The notes under the pieces: model-generated
Database searches by the model: none
The model's input: only the letters and a program-made list of their open reading frames with translations
What the model was told of the DNA's origin: nothing
Made by a program: the position numbers and the translations under genes
Assembly: GCF_003002955.1 (NCBI RefSeq)
Contig: NZ_PVTJ01000010.1
Coordinates: forward strand, 1-64,000
Direction of reading: 5' to 3'
DNA: 64,000 nucleotides
DNA from: Glycomyces artemisiae
GTDB taxonomy: Bacteria > Actinomycetota > Actinomycetes > Mycobacteriales > Micromonosporaceae
Part shown: piece by piece, positions 8,845 to 18,034 of the stretch
How positions within the stretch are numbered: position 1 is the stretch's first letter
Layout of the letters: every line of letters starts with the position of its first letter

Positions 8845-9540
8845 GTGTCCATGAGAGCACGTGTACTCGTCGTCGACGACGACCCGGCCCTGGCGGAGAT
8901 GCTCGGCATCATCCTCCGGACCGAAGGCTTCACCCCCACGTTCGTCGTCGACGGCGAGAAGGCGCTCGCCGCGTTCAAGGAGCACCGCCCCGACATCGTC
9001 CTCCTCGACCTCATGCTCCCGGGCATGAGCGGGATCGACGTCGCGAAGGCGATCCGCGGCGAGTCCGGCGTGCCGATCGTGATGCTCACCGCCAAATCGG
9101 ACACCGTGGACATCGTGCTGGGCCTCGAATCGGGCGCCGACGACTACATCGTGAAGCCGTTCAAGCCCAAGGAGCTGGTGGCCCGCATCCGCGCCCGCCT
9201 GCGCCGCGGCGACGACGTCACGCCCGAGCGCCTGGAGATCGGCAAGCCCGGCCTCCAGGTCCAGATCGACGTGCCCGCCCACCAGGTCACCCTCAACGGC
9301 GCCGAAGTGAAGCTGACGCCCCTGGAGTTCGACCTGCTCGTGGCCCTCGCCCGCAAGCCCCGCCAGGTCTTCACCCGGCAGGTCCTGCTGGAGCAGGTGT
9401 GGGGCTACCGCCACTCCGCCGACACGCGCCTGGTGAACGTCCACGTGCAGCGCCTGCGCGCCAAGATCGAGCCCGACCCCGAGCGCCCCCAGCTCATCCA
9501 GACCGTCCGCGGCGTCGGGTACAAAGCCGGACTCGGCTAG
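8845..9540 (+). CDS. mtrA: DNA-binding response regulator MtrA
   Basis: The 231-residue OmpR-class regulator has a receiver domain with acidic pocket VVDDD, phospho-acceptor Asp55 in LLDLMLPG and Lys in MLTAKSD, followed by a winged-helix domain containing LTPLEFDLLVALARKP and VWGYRHSADTRLVNVHVQRLRAKIE. This C-terminal sequence and the mtrB and lpqB genes downstream identify MtrA, the regulator of cell division, wall metabolism and development in actinobacteria. Start is GTG 8845, with an ATG two codons later as alternative. The mtrB start lies three bases after the stop. Confidence 0.95.
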   Translation: MSMRARVLVVDDDPALAEMLGIILRTEGFTPTFVVDGEKALAAFKEHRPDIVLLDLMLPGMSGIDVAKAIRGESGVPIVMLTAKSDTVDIVLGLESGADDYIVKPFKPKELVARIRARLRRGDDVTPERLEIGKPGLQVQIDVPAHQVTLNGAEVKLTPLEFDLLVALARKPRQVFTRQVLLEQVWGYRHSADTRLVNVHVQRLRAKIEPDPERPQLIQTVRGVGYKAGLG

Positions 9541-9543
9541 ACC

Positions 9544-11187
9544 ATGACCGCGGGGGAGGACCGGGCGCGCCAGCGCCCGGTGTGGCTGCGACGGGCATGG
9601 GGGAGCGCCGCCCGCTGGGCGGACCGGGCCTCGCGCCCGCTCATCGACCGCTTCCGCGCCTCCCTCCAGCTGCGGGTCGTCTCCTCGACCCTCATCGCCT
9701 CCACGGTCCTCGTCCTCATCTTCTCCTTCGTCGTCGCCGGGTCGGTCACCTCCGGGCTCCTCACCGAGCGCCAGGAGACCGCCGTCGAGGAGACCCTCAA
9801 CGCCGTCGAGCGGGCCGCCGAGCAGCTCGGCACCTACGCCTCCTCCTCCGACTCCGCGCTCGCCACGACCATGCAGCGCATCGTCAACGAGCTCGCCGAG
9901 GACCCCGTGTACGCGCCGGTCATCGTCCTGCGCACCGATGACGGCGAGGTGACCCGCTCGCACCCCGCGTCGGCCGAGGCCGCGCCGTCCGAGGAGCTGC
10001 AAGAGGACGTCGCCGACCGCAAGACCGCGATCCAGTACGACAACTTCACGCTCGACGACCAGGGCCCCATGCCGTACCTCGTCGTCGGCTCCTTCATCGA
10101 CCTGACCGTGGACTTCGAGCTGTACGCGTTCTACCCGCTCGAATCGCAGCAGGACGCGATCAGCCTGCTGCGCACCAACCTCGCGCTCGCCGGGGTCGCG
10201 CTGGTCCTCCTCCTCGGCGTCATCGCCGCGCTCGTCACCCGCCTGGTCGTCACGCCCGTGCGCGAGGCCGCCCGCACCTCCCAGCGGCTCGCCGCCGGGC
10301 TGCTCCACGAGCGCATGGAGGTCCGCGGCTCCGACGACCTCGCGCGGCTCGCGGGCTCGTTCAACCTCATGGCCGAGAACCTCCAGAGCCAGATCCGGCG
10401 CCTGGAGGAGATGTCGATGATGCAGCGGCGCTTCACCTCCGACGTCTCGCACGAGCTGCGCACGCCGCTCGCGACGATCCGCATGGCCGCCGACCTGCTC
10501 TACGACAACCGCGACGACTTCGACCCGGTCACCAAGCGCTCCACCGAGCTGCTCCAGCACGAGATCGACCGCTTCGAGGAGCTGCTCCAGGAGCTGCTGG
10601 AGATCTCCCGCTTCGACTCCGGGTTCGCGTCCCTGGAAGTGGACGCCGTCGACGTCGGCCGCATCGCCGACGACGTCGCCGAGGGCCTCTCGCACCTCGC
10701 GGGCGAGTGCGGGGTGGAGGTCACCGTCGAGAAGCCGAAGCGCCGCGTCATCGCCGAGGTCGACCCGCGCCGCGTCCAGCGCATCCTGCGCAACCTCGTC
10801 TCGAACGCGATCGAGCACGCCGAGGGCCGCCCCGTGCGCGTCACCGTCGCCGAGTCCGAGACGGCGGTGGCCGTCGCGGTCCGCGACCACGGCGTGGGCC
10901 TCAAGCCCGGCCACGCCGACCGCGTCTTCGACCGGTTCTGGCGCGCCGACCCGTCCCGCAACCGCAGGACCGGCGGCACGGGCCTGGGCCTGGCGATCAG
11001 CCTGGAGGACGCGAAGCTGCACTCCGGGACGCTCCAGGCCGTGGGCGAGCCCGGTAAGGGCACCCTGTTCGTGCTCACCCTGCCGCTCCAGGCCGGGAAC
11101 CGCGTCATCACCTCGCCGATCCCCCTGCGGCTCGACGGCCCGCGCCCCGGCGCGGGGAAGGAGGCCACCCGTGCGACGCAGGACTAG
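9544..11187 (+). CDS. mtrB: sensor histidine kinase MtrB
   Basis: The 547-residue kinase has transmembrane helices at about 47-67 and 212-236 bounding an extracytoplasmic sensor region of about 145 residues. HAMP follows (residues about 236-288), then the HisKA box with phospho-acceptor His303 in SDVSHELRTPLAT, and the HATPase domain with N box NLVSNAIEHAEG, G1 VRDHGVGLKP and G2 GTGLGLAIS. It phosphorylates MtrA. The 3' end overlaps lpqB by 17 bases, giving tight coupling of kinase and lipoprotein. Confidence 0.95.
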   Translation: MTAGEDRARQRPVWLRRAWGSAARWADRASRPLIDRFRASLQLRVVSSTLIASTVLVLIFSFVVAGSVTSGLLTERQETAVEETLNAVERAAEQLGTYASSSDSALATTMQRIVNELAEDPVYAPVIVLRTDDGEVTRSHPASAEAAPSEELQEDVADRKTAIQYDNFTLDDQGPMPYLVVGSFIDLTVDFELYAFYPLESQQDAISLLRTNLALAGVALVLLLGVIAALVTRLVVTPVREAARTSQRLAAGLLHERMEVRGSDDLARLAGSFNLMAENLQSQIRRLEEMSMMQRRFTSDVSHELRTPLATIRMAADLLYDNRDDFDPVTKRSTELLQHEIDRFEELLQELLEISRFDSGFASLEVDAVDVGRIADDVAEGLSHLAGECGVEVTVEKPKRRVIAEVDPRRVQRILRNLVSNAIEHAEGRPVRVTVAESETAVAVAVRDHGVGLKPGHADRVFDRFWRADPSRNRRTGGTGLGLAISLEDAKLHSGTLQAVGEPGKGTLFVLTLPLQAGNRVITSPIPLRLDGPRPGAGKEATRATQD

Positions 11188-12898
11188 CCTCGCCGCCGCG
11201 CTCGCCCTCGGCACCGCTTGGGCCGCATCCGCCTGCGGCATCCCCACCGGCAGCGACCCGGAGGTCGTCGACGACGCGCCCACGAACTTCGGGGAGTCCT
11301 CCGGGACGACCGCCGAGACGTTCGAGCCGACCGTCGATGCCGACGTCACGGTCCAGAACTTTCTCAAGGCTGCCGCCGGTGACCCCGCGAGCCGCGACGA
11401 CCGCCTCAACAAGTTCACCGCCTCCGGGAACGAGCAGTTCTCCGACGCCGCCTCCGGCATCCGCCTCCTCGCCGACATCGAGGTGACCGTGGGCGGCGGC
11501 AATCCGATCGAGTCGGCGAACGTCACCGTCACCGCCTCGGTCGTCGGCGTCTACCTCGAAGACGGCTCGGTCCGCATGAGCTCCTCGCCGAGCGCCTACG
11601 AGGAGACGTTCATGCTCGGGCGCGACGGCGGCCTCCAGGACGTGTGGTCGATCCAGAGCCAGCCGTCCCAGGTGTCCCTGGACTACCGGCAGTTCCTCGA
11701 CTCCTACCGGGCCTCGCCGCTGTACTTCCAGGCCGACGCGCCGGAGCTCCTCGTCCCCGACCTGCGCTGGATCTACGCCGACCTCGACGCCGAGACCGAC
11801 AGGCGCCTCCGGCTCGACTGGCTCCTGCGCGGCCCCTCCGAGTTCGCCCTCCAGTCGTCGCGCAGCGCGATCCCCTCCTCGACCACCGCGAAGATCACCT
11901 CGCGCAACGGCGTCCCCGAAGTGGAGCTCACCCTCGGCGAACCGGTCGACGACCGGTCCGTGCAGGACGCCATGACCGCGCAGGTCGCCTGGACCCTGGG
12001 CCTGTCCGACGGATTCGTGCTCACCGCCGACGGCGACGTCATCGGCGAGGGCACGCTCGCGGACTGGCGCAACTGGAACGCGATCCCCGCGGACCTGCCG
12101 CCGACCGCGTACTTCCTGTTCGAGGAGACGGTCTGGGAGTACGCGGCCGACGAGGTCACCACCGAGTCCGCTGAACATTCATGGGTCGGCTTCCACGCGG
12201 ACGGCCTCCGGCAGGTCGCGATCGGCCCCGCCGACCAGATCGCCGCGATCGCCGCCGGGACCTCCGGCGACGTGCTCACCGTGGGGCCCACGGACTCCGC
12301 GATGGGCGCCGTCGGCGGCCTGGGCTCCGTGCTGGCCGACCCGCAGTGGCACCCGGCGAGCGCGATCCTCGTCGTCTCCGACGGCGTGCCCACCGTCGTG
12401 AACCCGAACTCGCGGGCGGTGGTCCAGCCGCTCACGGTGGGGGAGTCGGTGACGGCCATGGCGCTCGCGGCGGACGGGCGGCGCCTGGCGTACGTCGAAG
12501 GCGGCCACGCGTGGGTGGCGCCGCTGAACGTGGACGCCGACGGGAACCTCCAGGCGGGGGAGCCGCGGCGCATCGGCACCGACATCGAGGACGTCACCGA
12601 CATCGCGTGGAGCTCGGAGAACTACCTGTGGGTCACGGGCAAGCGCGACGACGACACGCTGTTCCGGGTCGCGATCGACAACTCCCGCACCGACGTCCAG
12701 GCCGGCACGGCCGGGCTGGTGTTCTCGGAGGTCGCCGCGAACCCGGCCGACCCGGTCGAGTCGAACCTCAACCGCGGCGACCCGGTGCTGGTGGTCGCGA
12801 ACGACACGCTGTACCGGGTCCACACGAGCGGCCCGGAGGGCGTGCGCAACGGCAGCCACGCGGTCGGCGGCACCGCGCCGTTCACGGTCCTCCAGTAG
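11171..12898 (+). CDS. lpqB: lipoprotein LpqB
   Basis: The 575-residue protein starts at GTG 11171 with AAGGAGG seven bases upstream, inside the end of mtrB. A signal peptide ends in the lipobox ASAC with lipidated Cys22. The mature part has a GerMN-like domain (about residues 200-310) and a C-terminal beta-propeller-like region, the LpqB layout. LpqB interacts with the MtrB sensor region and modulates MtrAB signalling in mycobacteria. Adjacent position and overlap support that role here. Confidence 0.93.
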   Translation: MRRRTSLAAALALGTAWAASACGIPTGSDPEVVDDAPTNFGESSGTTAETFEPTVDADVTVQNFLKAAAGDPASRDDRLNKFTASGNEQFSDAASGIRLLADIEVTVGGGNPIESANVTVTASVVGVYLEDGSVRMSSSPSAYEETFMLGRDGGLQDVWSIQSQPSQVSLDYRQFLDSYRASPLYFQADAPELLVPDLRWIYADLDAETDRRLRLDWLLRGPSEFALQSSRSAIPSSTTAKITSRNGVPEVELTLGEPVDDRSVQDAMTAQVAWTLGLSDGFVLTADGDVIGEGTLADWRNWNAIPADLPPTAYFLFEETVWEYAADEVTTESAEHSWVGFHADGLRQVAIGPADQIAAIAAGTSGDVLTVGPTDSAMGAVGGLGSVLADPQWHPASAILVVSDGVPTVVNPNSRAVVQPLTVGESVTAMALAADGRRLAYVEGGHAWVAPLNVDADGNLQAGEPRRIGTDIEDVTDIAWSSENYLWVTGKRDDDTLFRVAIDNSRTDVQAGTAGLVFSEVAANPADPVESNLNRGDPVLVVANDTLYRVHTSGPEGVRNGSHAVGGTAPFTVLQ

Positions 12899-12920
12899 CG
12901 GCTTCTTCAGGGAACGGACA

Positions 12921-12946
12921 AGGCCCGGAGCAGCAGCCCCGGGCCT
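12921..12946. terminator. terminator between convergent lpqB and DUF3107 genes
   Basis: AGGCCCGG (12921-12928) pairs with CCGGGCCT (12939-12946) around a 10-base loop. It lies between two convergent genes and could stop both transcripts. No T-run is present on either strand. Confidence 0.6.
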
Positions 12947-12963
12947 GAAGTCACTTCCGTCTG

Positions 12964-13191
12964 CTATGCGTCGACCGTGAAGCCGACGGACCGCACGTTG
13001 GTGGCGGCGATCTCGACGTAGGCGATCTTCTCGACAGGGACGATCACCTGACGCCCCTTGTCGTCCTCCAGGCGCAGGACCCCGCCGTCCTTCACGGCCT
13101 GCTCGATCGTGTCGGACAGGTCCTTCGGCGACAGCTTGCTCTCCAACACCAGTTCGCGTGGGGCGTACTGGACACCGATCTTGACCTCCAC
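12964..13191 (-). CDS. DUF3107 protein (TB9.4-like)
   Basis: The 75-residue acidic/basic alternating protein (VKIGVQYAPREL..., with KIAYVEI in the C-terminal half) is the complete DUF3107 family, small cytosolic proteins found almost only in actinobacteria. The start is a GTG with GAGGAGG upstream. In mycobacteria the same gene neighbours a TetR regulator as here. The function is unknown. Confidence 0.88.
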   Translation of the reverse strand: MEVKIGVQYAPRELVLESKLSPKDLSDTIEQAVKDGGVLRLEDDKGRQVIVPVEKIAYVEIAATNVRSVGFTVDA

Positions 13192-13331
13192 GGGCCCTCC
13201 TCAATCGAAATACTCTGACCTTCGGTCCGAAGCAAGACTACTCGCGGCGACCCCCGGTCCACTGCACGGAGCGCTGCGCCGAGAGCGAACGGCGCCGCCC
13301 CGAGCATGCACCTTCCGGAAGGAAGGGACGC

Positions 13332-13949
13332 TCAGACTTCTTCCTCGCGGGGGAAGTGCGAGATGCCCCGCCAAGCGAGCGTGCTCATGAGCTGCACCGC
13401 CTCGTCCTTCGGGATGGCGCGGCCGGAGGCGATCCACTTGCGGGCCGAGACCTCGGCGGTCCCGAGCAGGCCCGTCGCCAGGAGTTCGGCCCGGGCCTTG
13501 TCGACGTGGGTGTCGGCCATGATCGTCTCGGCCATCGCCGCGACGCAGTCGGCCTCCATGCGCATGACCCGCTCGGCGACCTCGGGGTCGTTGCGCTGGT
13601 CGGACTCGAACACGAGCCGGAACGCCTCGCCCTGCGCGTCCACGAACTCGAAGTACGCGCGCATGGCGCGGTTCACCCGCTCCTTGTTGTCCTCAGTGGA
13701 CTGCAAGGCGTCGCGCACCTGGCCCACCAGCTCGGCCGCCCGGCCGTCCAGCAGTGCCAGATACAGTTCCAGCTTCGACGTGAAGTGCTGGTACAGCACG
13801 GGTTTCGACACCCCGGCGTTCTCGGCGATGTCGTCCATGGAGGTGCTGTGGTAGCCCTTGGAGACGAAGACGTCCTGAGCGGCACGCAGCAGCTGCACGC
13901 GGCGTTCGCTCCTGGGCAGTCGGACCCGCCCCTCACCAGCGCTGTTCAC
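13332..13949 (-). CDS. TetR-family regulator next to DUF3107
   Basis: The 205-residue protein has a TetR helix-turn-helix: VFVSKGYHSTSMDDIA followed by the recognition helix VSKPVLYQHF. The ligand domain contains YFEFVDAQGEAFRLVFESD. I chose the GTG at 13949 because GAGG lies about eight bases upstream and the frame before it is not protein-like. It is transcribed away from the Pro-rich gene and toward DUF3107, the arrangement known for Rv3208/Rv3208A. Effector and targets are unknown; a 22-bp palindrome at 16998 is one candidate site nearby. Confidence 0.88.
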   Translation of the reverse strand: MNSAGEGRVRLPRSERRVQLLRAAQDVFVSKGYHSTSMDDIAENAGVSKPVLYQHFTSKLELYLALLDGRAAELVGQVRDALQSTEDNKERVNRAMRAYFEFVDAQGEAFRLVFESDQRNDPEVAERVMRMEADCVAAMAETIMADTHVDKARAELLATGLLGTAEVSARKWIASGRAIPKDEAVQLMSTLAWRGISHFPREEEV

Positions 13950-14126
13950 GCCGCCACCTCTTCCCGGCTCATGTCGCCCATCCGTCAGCCGCGGTCGCTT
14001 GCGGCCCGAACGGAGTTTACGGAAACCTTGAATACAGTCTCCCAGCGTACGGGGGCGACAAACGCGGGTTCGAGTCACTGGGCGCGCCACGGTACCTTGA
14101 GGGCGGGAATATGAAGGAGTTGTCTA

Positions 14127-16007
14127 GTGGTGTATGACCAGAACCGACCGGATGAGCAGCGTCCGACCGGGGAGGAACGGGCAGCCCGCAGGCGGATCGG
14201 CAGGTCCTGGGGCCCGCCGTCCGAGGAGGGCGCCGAGACCGCCGACGCGGCCCGTCAGGGGATGGGGCAGGCGCCCGAGCAGTACCGGTTCGACCCGGAC
14301 CGCGGCAGACGCCACCGCTACAGCGAGGACCCCACCGGACAGGTCCCGAACGTGCCGGTCGAGATGACCGAGACCGGGCCGATGGTCCCCGCGACCCGCC
14401 GCCCCGCACCGGGCGAGCAGTTCGAGCCGATCCCCGCCGTCCCGCAGACCCCCCAAGGCCCCCAGGGCTTCCAGGCCGAGCAGGTCCCGGTGAACCCGTT
14501 CGCGCCGCCGCAGAGCGCCCCTCCGGCGCCGCCCGCGCCGCCGGCCCAGGAGTACGCCCCGCCGCCCGCGGCCCCGCTGCCGGGCGCCACCCAGGAGTAC
14601 GCGCCCGCCCCGCACCACGAGGCGCCCGCTCCGCCGCAGCACCACACCCCGCCGCCGCCCGCGGCCCCCGCGCCGCCGCAGCAGAGCCAGCCCGCCCAGC
14701 AGTTCTACAGCGCCCCCGCCCAGGACTTCGGCGTCCCCCAGCAGCACCCCGGCTACAGCGCCCCGCCGCTGCCCGGCGACTACGCGCCCAGCCCCGCGGC
14801 CCCGCAGCAGCCGGTCCCCGCGCCGCCCGGCCCCAACCAGGAGTTCGTCCAACCCCCGGCACCCGAACCCCAAGCGCAGCAGCACTACAGCGCGCCCGCG
14901 CCGCAGCACACCGGCCCCATCGAGGTCCCGCAGGCCCAGAGCGCCCCGCCCGCGACCGTGCAGACCCCGCCGCCGCCCGCGCCGCCGAGCCCGGTCCGCC
15001 CCGCGGTCCACGCCCCCGAGGAGGCGACCCAGGAGCACCCGGCGGTCCCCGCCGCACCCGCGGCCCCGGCTCCCGCCACGCCCGCGCCCGCCGCCGAGGC
15101 CCCGCCGCAGCCGAGCGCGCCGCCCGCGCCCGCGACCCCGCCGCCCCCGGCCCCGTCCGTCCCGGTCGTGGAGCAGCGCACCGACCAGTTCCCGATCGTG
15201 CAGCCGCCGCTCACTGAGGTCTCGCCCGCGGCGGTCCCCAGCCCGCCCGTCACCGAGCAGGCCCCACTGCTGCGCACGCCGCCCCGCCCGCCCATCGCCG
15301 AGCCGACACCGCCCGCCACCGTGGAGAACACAGGACCCATGCCCGGATCCGCCGGCACCCAAGTGCAGGACACCGAATCCGCCCGCCTCGTCGACGCCGT
15401 CCGCCAGGTCCCCGGCGTCCGCGACGCCTTCCACGTGACGGCCCCCGACGGCGCCTCCAGCCTCCGCCTCGAACTCGAAGAGGGCGTCGACCCCGACGAG
15501 GTCCACGCCGTGGTCTCCGCCGTCGTCAACGAGCAGCGCGCCGTCGAGCCCGGCCCGCAGTCCGGCGACGAGGCCGAGATCCGCGGCCACGTCGAGCCCG
15601 CCTCGACCGACGTCGAGGTCGCCTCGGTCGGCCCGGTCGAGCTGCGCCGCGTCGAGATCGAGTCCGCCGGTCTCGAAGCCGAAGTGAGCGTCACGCTCGC
15701 CCTCGGCGACACCGAGTCCACGGGCAAAGTGGCGGTCCCGCCGATCGACTGGCACATCCAGCACGCCGCCGCGGCCGCCACTGTGGAGGCCCTGCGGCCG
15801 CGCCTCGGCGCCGGGGACGTGCGCGTCGAAGTCGAGCACGCCTCGATCGTCCCCACCGGGCCGGTGAAGACCGCGGTCGTGGTCATCCTGTGGCTCGACG
15901 GCCGGTCCGTGCGGCGCCTCTCCGGGGCCTCGGTCGTGACCGCCGAGCGCGCCCGCGCGGTGGTTTCGGCTACTTTGGGCGCGCTCGCAGCCGAAGTGGC
16001 ACACTAG
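14127..16007 (+). CDS. Pro/Ala/Gln-rich protein with conserved C-terminal domain
   Basis: The 626-residue product starts at GTG with AAGGAG about ten bases upstream. Residues about 90-400 are low complexity, dominated by Pro, Ala and Gln, with repeated YSAP and QEYAP units, predicting a disordered linker. The folded C-terminus (about 410-626) has an alternating alpha/beta pattern, with RQVPGVRDAFHV and later VEIESAGLEAEVSVTLALG. No signal peptide or membrane helix is evident. Homologous-looking proteins sit between TetR and hydrolase genes in related actinomycetes, by memory. The function is unknown. Confidence 0.75.
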   Translation: MVYDQNRPDEQRPTGEERAARRRIGRSWGPPSEEGAETADAARQGMGQAPEQYRFDPDRGRRHRYSEDPTGQVPNVPVEMTETGPMVPATRRPAPGEQFEPIPAVPQTPQGPQGFQAEQVPVNPFAPPQSAPPAPPAPPAQEYAPPPAAPLPGATQEYAPAPHHEAPAPPQHHTPPPPAAPAPPQQSQPAQQFYSAPAQDFGVPQQHPGYSAPPLPGDYAPSPAAPQQPVPAPPGPNQEFVQPPAPEPQAQQHYSAPAPQHTGPIEVPQAQSAPPATVQTPPPPAPPSPVRPAVHAPEEATQEHPAVPAAPAAPAPATPAPAAEAPPQPSAPPAPATPPPPAPSVPVVEQRTDQFPIVQPPLTEVSPAAVPSPPVTEQAPLLRTPPRPPIAEPTPPATVENTGPMPGSAGTQVQDTESARLVDAVRQVPGVRDAFHVTAPDGASSLRLELEEGVDPDEVHAVVSAVVNEQRAVEPGPQSGDEAEIRGHVEPASTDVEVASVGPVELRRVEIESAGLEAEVSVTLALGDTESTGKVAVPPIDWHIQHAAAAATVEALRPRLGAGDVRVEVEHASIVPTGPVKTAVVVILWLDGRSVRRLSGASVVTAERARAVVSATLGALAAEVAH

Positions 16008-16012
16008 CTTCC

Positions 16013-17002
16013 ATGAAACGGGCGCGGCTGGTCGACGCCGGGGAGGTCCGCACTCCCCGACGGCCGCACGCGCCGTGGCCCGGCATCGAGCACCAGGTGA
16101 GCCGCCGCCGGCTGTTCATCCGCCACACCCCGGCGACCGCGCCGGGGGCCGAGCCCGCCGTGTTCGTCCACGGGCTCGGCGGCTCGGCGCAGAACTGGAC
16201 CGACCTCGCCGACGCGCTCTCCGACCGGCTCCGCACCGACGCGGTGGACCTGCCCGGTTTCGGCCACTCGGCGCCCGCGCCGCGGACCACGATCCCGCTC
16301 CTGGCGCAGGACGTGGCGGCGTGGATCTCCGAGTCCGGGCGCGGCCCGGTCCACCTCGTCGGCCACTCGCTCGGCGGCGCGGTCGCGGTGTACCTCGCCG
16401 CGACCCGCCCGAACCTGGTCCGCACGCTCACCCTCATCTCGCCCGCGATGCCCTTCGGGAACCCGCGCCGCTCGCACCAGTCGCGCTACCTGCCGATGCT
16501 CGCCGTCCCGAACATCGCGTGGCTCGCCGACCGGGCCATGCGCGGGCGCACCCCGCAGCAGGTCGTCGACGACATCATCCGCGGCACCTGGGCCGACCCG
16601 TCCTCGATCCACCCGCAGCGCCGCCGCGAGGCGATCGCCGAGGCCCGCCACCGCCTCGCCGTGCCCTGGAACAACCAGGCGTACTTCCAGACCTACCGGG
16701 GCCTCATGGCCTCCTTCGTGCAGGCCCTCGTGCCCGGCACGCACTCCCTGTGGCGCCTCGCCCGCGAGATCCAGTGCCCGACCCTCGTCGTCTGGGGCAA
16801 GCAGGACCACGTCATCGACGTCCGCCAAGCGCCGCCCACGGCCCTGGCGATCCCCGACTCCCGCCTCCTCATCCTCGACAAGACCGGCCACGTCGCGATG
16901 ATGGAGCGGCCCCAGGCGGTCGCGCGCGCAATGGTCGCCATGTTCGACGAAGTCCGCAACGACGAGGTCGCCGACCCCGAGAACGCTTTGTCCATATTGT
17001 GA
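16013..17002 (+). CDS. alpha/beta hydrolase
   Basis: The 329-residue protein shows the oxyanion segment HGLGGSAQNW, the nucleophile elbow GHSLGG, the acidic strand WGKQDHVI and the catalytic His in TGHVAMMERP, in the correct order for a serine hydrolase of the lipase/esterase fold. A lid insertion covers about residues 150-240. ATG 16013 follows the previous stop by five bases, indicating co-transcription with the Pro-rich gene. The neighbourhood resembles mycobacterial lipV, but the substrate cannot be assigned. A 22-bp palindrome overlaps its stop codon. Confidence 0.88.
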   Translation: MKRARLVDAGEVRTPRRPHAPWPGIEHQVSRRRLFIRHTPATAPGAEPAVFVHGLGGSAQNWTDLADALSDRLRTDAVDLPGFGHSAPAPRTTIPLLAQDVAAWISESGRGPVHLVGHSLGGAVAVYLAATRPNLVRTLTLISPAMPFGNPRRSHQSRYLPMLAVPNIAWLADRAMRGRTPQQVVDDIIRGTWADPSSIHPQRRREAIAEARHRLAVPWNNQAYFQTYRGLMASFVQALVPGTHSLWRLAREIQCPTLVVWGKQDHVIDVRQAPPTALAIPDSRLLILDKTGHVAMMERPQAVARAMVAMFDEVRNDEVADPENALSIL

Positions 17003-17019
17003 ACCGGAACCGGTTCACA
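16998..17019. promoter_or_regulatory. 22-bp palindrome, candidate operator
   Basis: TGTGAACCGG and CCGGTTCACA form perfect 10-base arms separated by AA. It overlaps the hydrolase stop codon and lies 53 bases before the next gene. The two-base centre makes a poor RNA loop, so a dimeric repressor site is more likely than a terminator; the TetR product encoded at 13332-13949 is a possible ligand. This is inference from symmetry alone. Confidence 0.5.
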
Positions 17020-17071
17020 CAATGCTGCGGGCTGAGCCCCTGGGGCGGCCGTCTGGCCTAGACTCCCGGGT

Positions 17072-17914
17072 GTGACTGAGGGACGGCTGGATCGCAACCG
17101 CAGGCTCCGCAGACGACGGCGCTTCGTGCTGCTCGCGGTCCTGGTCGTCATGGCCGGCGCGGGGCTGTACTTCGCGCTCGGCGCCGCGGATTCGGAGAAG
17201 CCGCAGGCCCTCGACGAGGACGAGCAGGTCGTCCCGACCAGCGCGGAGGCGGTCCCCGACGAGGCCGTGCCGCCGTCGCCGTCCGCCTCTCCGGAGGTCG
17301 CGAACATCCCGCTGTACTTCTCGGGCACGGGGACCTGGACGTACGCGCAGCCGTCCGACACTGCGGTGTTCGGCGACGCGGGGACCCTCCTGACGTACAA
17401 CGTGGCCGTGGAGAACGGCATCGAGCTGAACGCCGACGAGTTCAGCGACTTCGTGCACGCGACGCTCGCCGATCCGCGCTCGTGGACCGCGGGCGGGGCG
17501 TGGCGGTTCCAGCAGGTCGGCGGCGGCGACGCGGACTTCACGGTCTACCTGGCGAGCCCCGAGCAGCGCTCGTACCTGTGCGGCTCGCAGAACACGACGG
17601 TCTCGTGCCGCAACGGCGACGCGGTGGTCATCAACTCGGCGCGGTGGCTCACCGGGGTCGAGCACTGGGACGGCACGCTGGAGACGTACCGCCAGTACGC
17701 GGTGAACCACGAGGTGGGGCACCGGCTCGGGCACGGGCACGAGGTGTGCCCCGCCGAGGGAGAGCTGTCGCCGGTGATGGCGCAGCAGACGTACCAGCTC
17801 GCGGGCTGCACGGGGAACGCGTGGCCGTTCCCGGACGGCGAGACGTACCTGTCGGGCCCGGCGGGGGACTACAACGGCCCCGACCTGCCGCCGGACGACT
17901 TCATCGACCGGTAG
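17072..17914 (+). CDS. DUF3152 secreted metallopeptidase-like protein
   Basis: The 280-residue protein has an N-terminal membrane anchor or signal segment (FVLLAVLVVMAGAGLYFAL, about residues 15-33), an acidic linker, and a DUF3152 domain with the zinc-type motif NHEVGHRLGHGHEVC near residues 211-225. That HExxHxxGHxH arrangement fits metzincin-like peptidases. Two Cys pairs may form disulfides outside the cell. It precedes moeZ, as in mycobacteria. No proteolytic activity is known to me for this family; the start is GTG 17072. Confidence 0.85.
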   Translation: MTEGRLDRNRRLRRRRRFVLLAVLVVMAGAGLYFALGAADSEKPQALDEDEQVVPTSAEAVPDEAVPPSPSASPEVANIPLYFSGTGTWTYAQPSDTAVFGDAGTLLTYNVAVENGIELNADEFSDFVHATLADPRSWTAGGAWRFQQVGGGDADFTVYLASPEQRSYLCGSQNTTVSCRNGDAVVINSARWLTGVEHWDGTLETYRQYAVNHEVGHRLGHGHEVCPAEGELSPVMAQQTYQLAGCTGNAWPFPDGETYLSGPAGDYNGPDLPPDDFIDR

Positions 17915-18034
17915 CCGCGGCCGGTTCCACGAACCTCGTCCCGCCATGCGGGACAAGGAATCTCACGGGGTGAAGCGCGGCACACCGGGCCGGGGGGTGG
18001 AATATCCACCCCGTGGACATGCATTATTGGTTAT

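Noticed and set aside
14124-16004. A 626-codon antisense frame inside the Pro-rich gene with Gly/Arg-rich repeats.
   Set aside because: Proline codons read antisense give Gly/Arg repeats; no start signal and no family.
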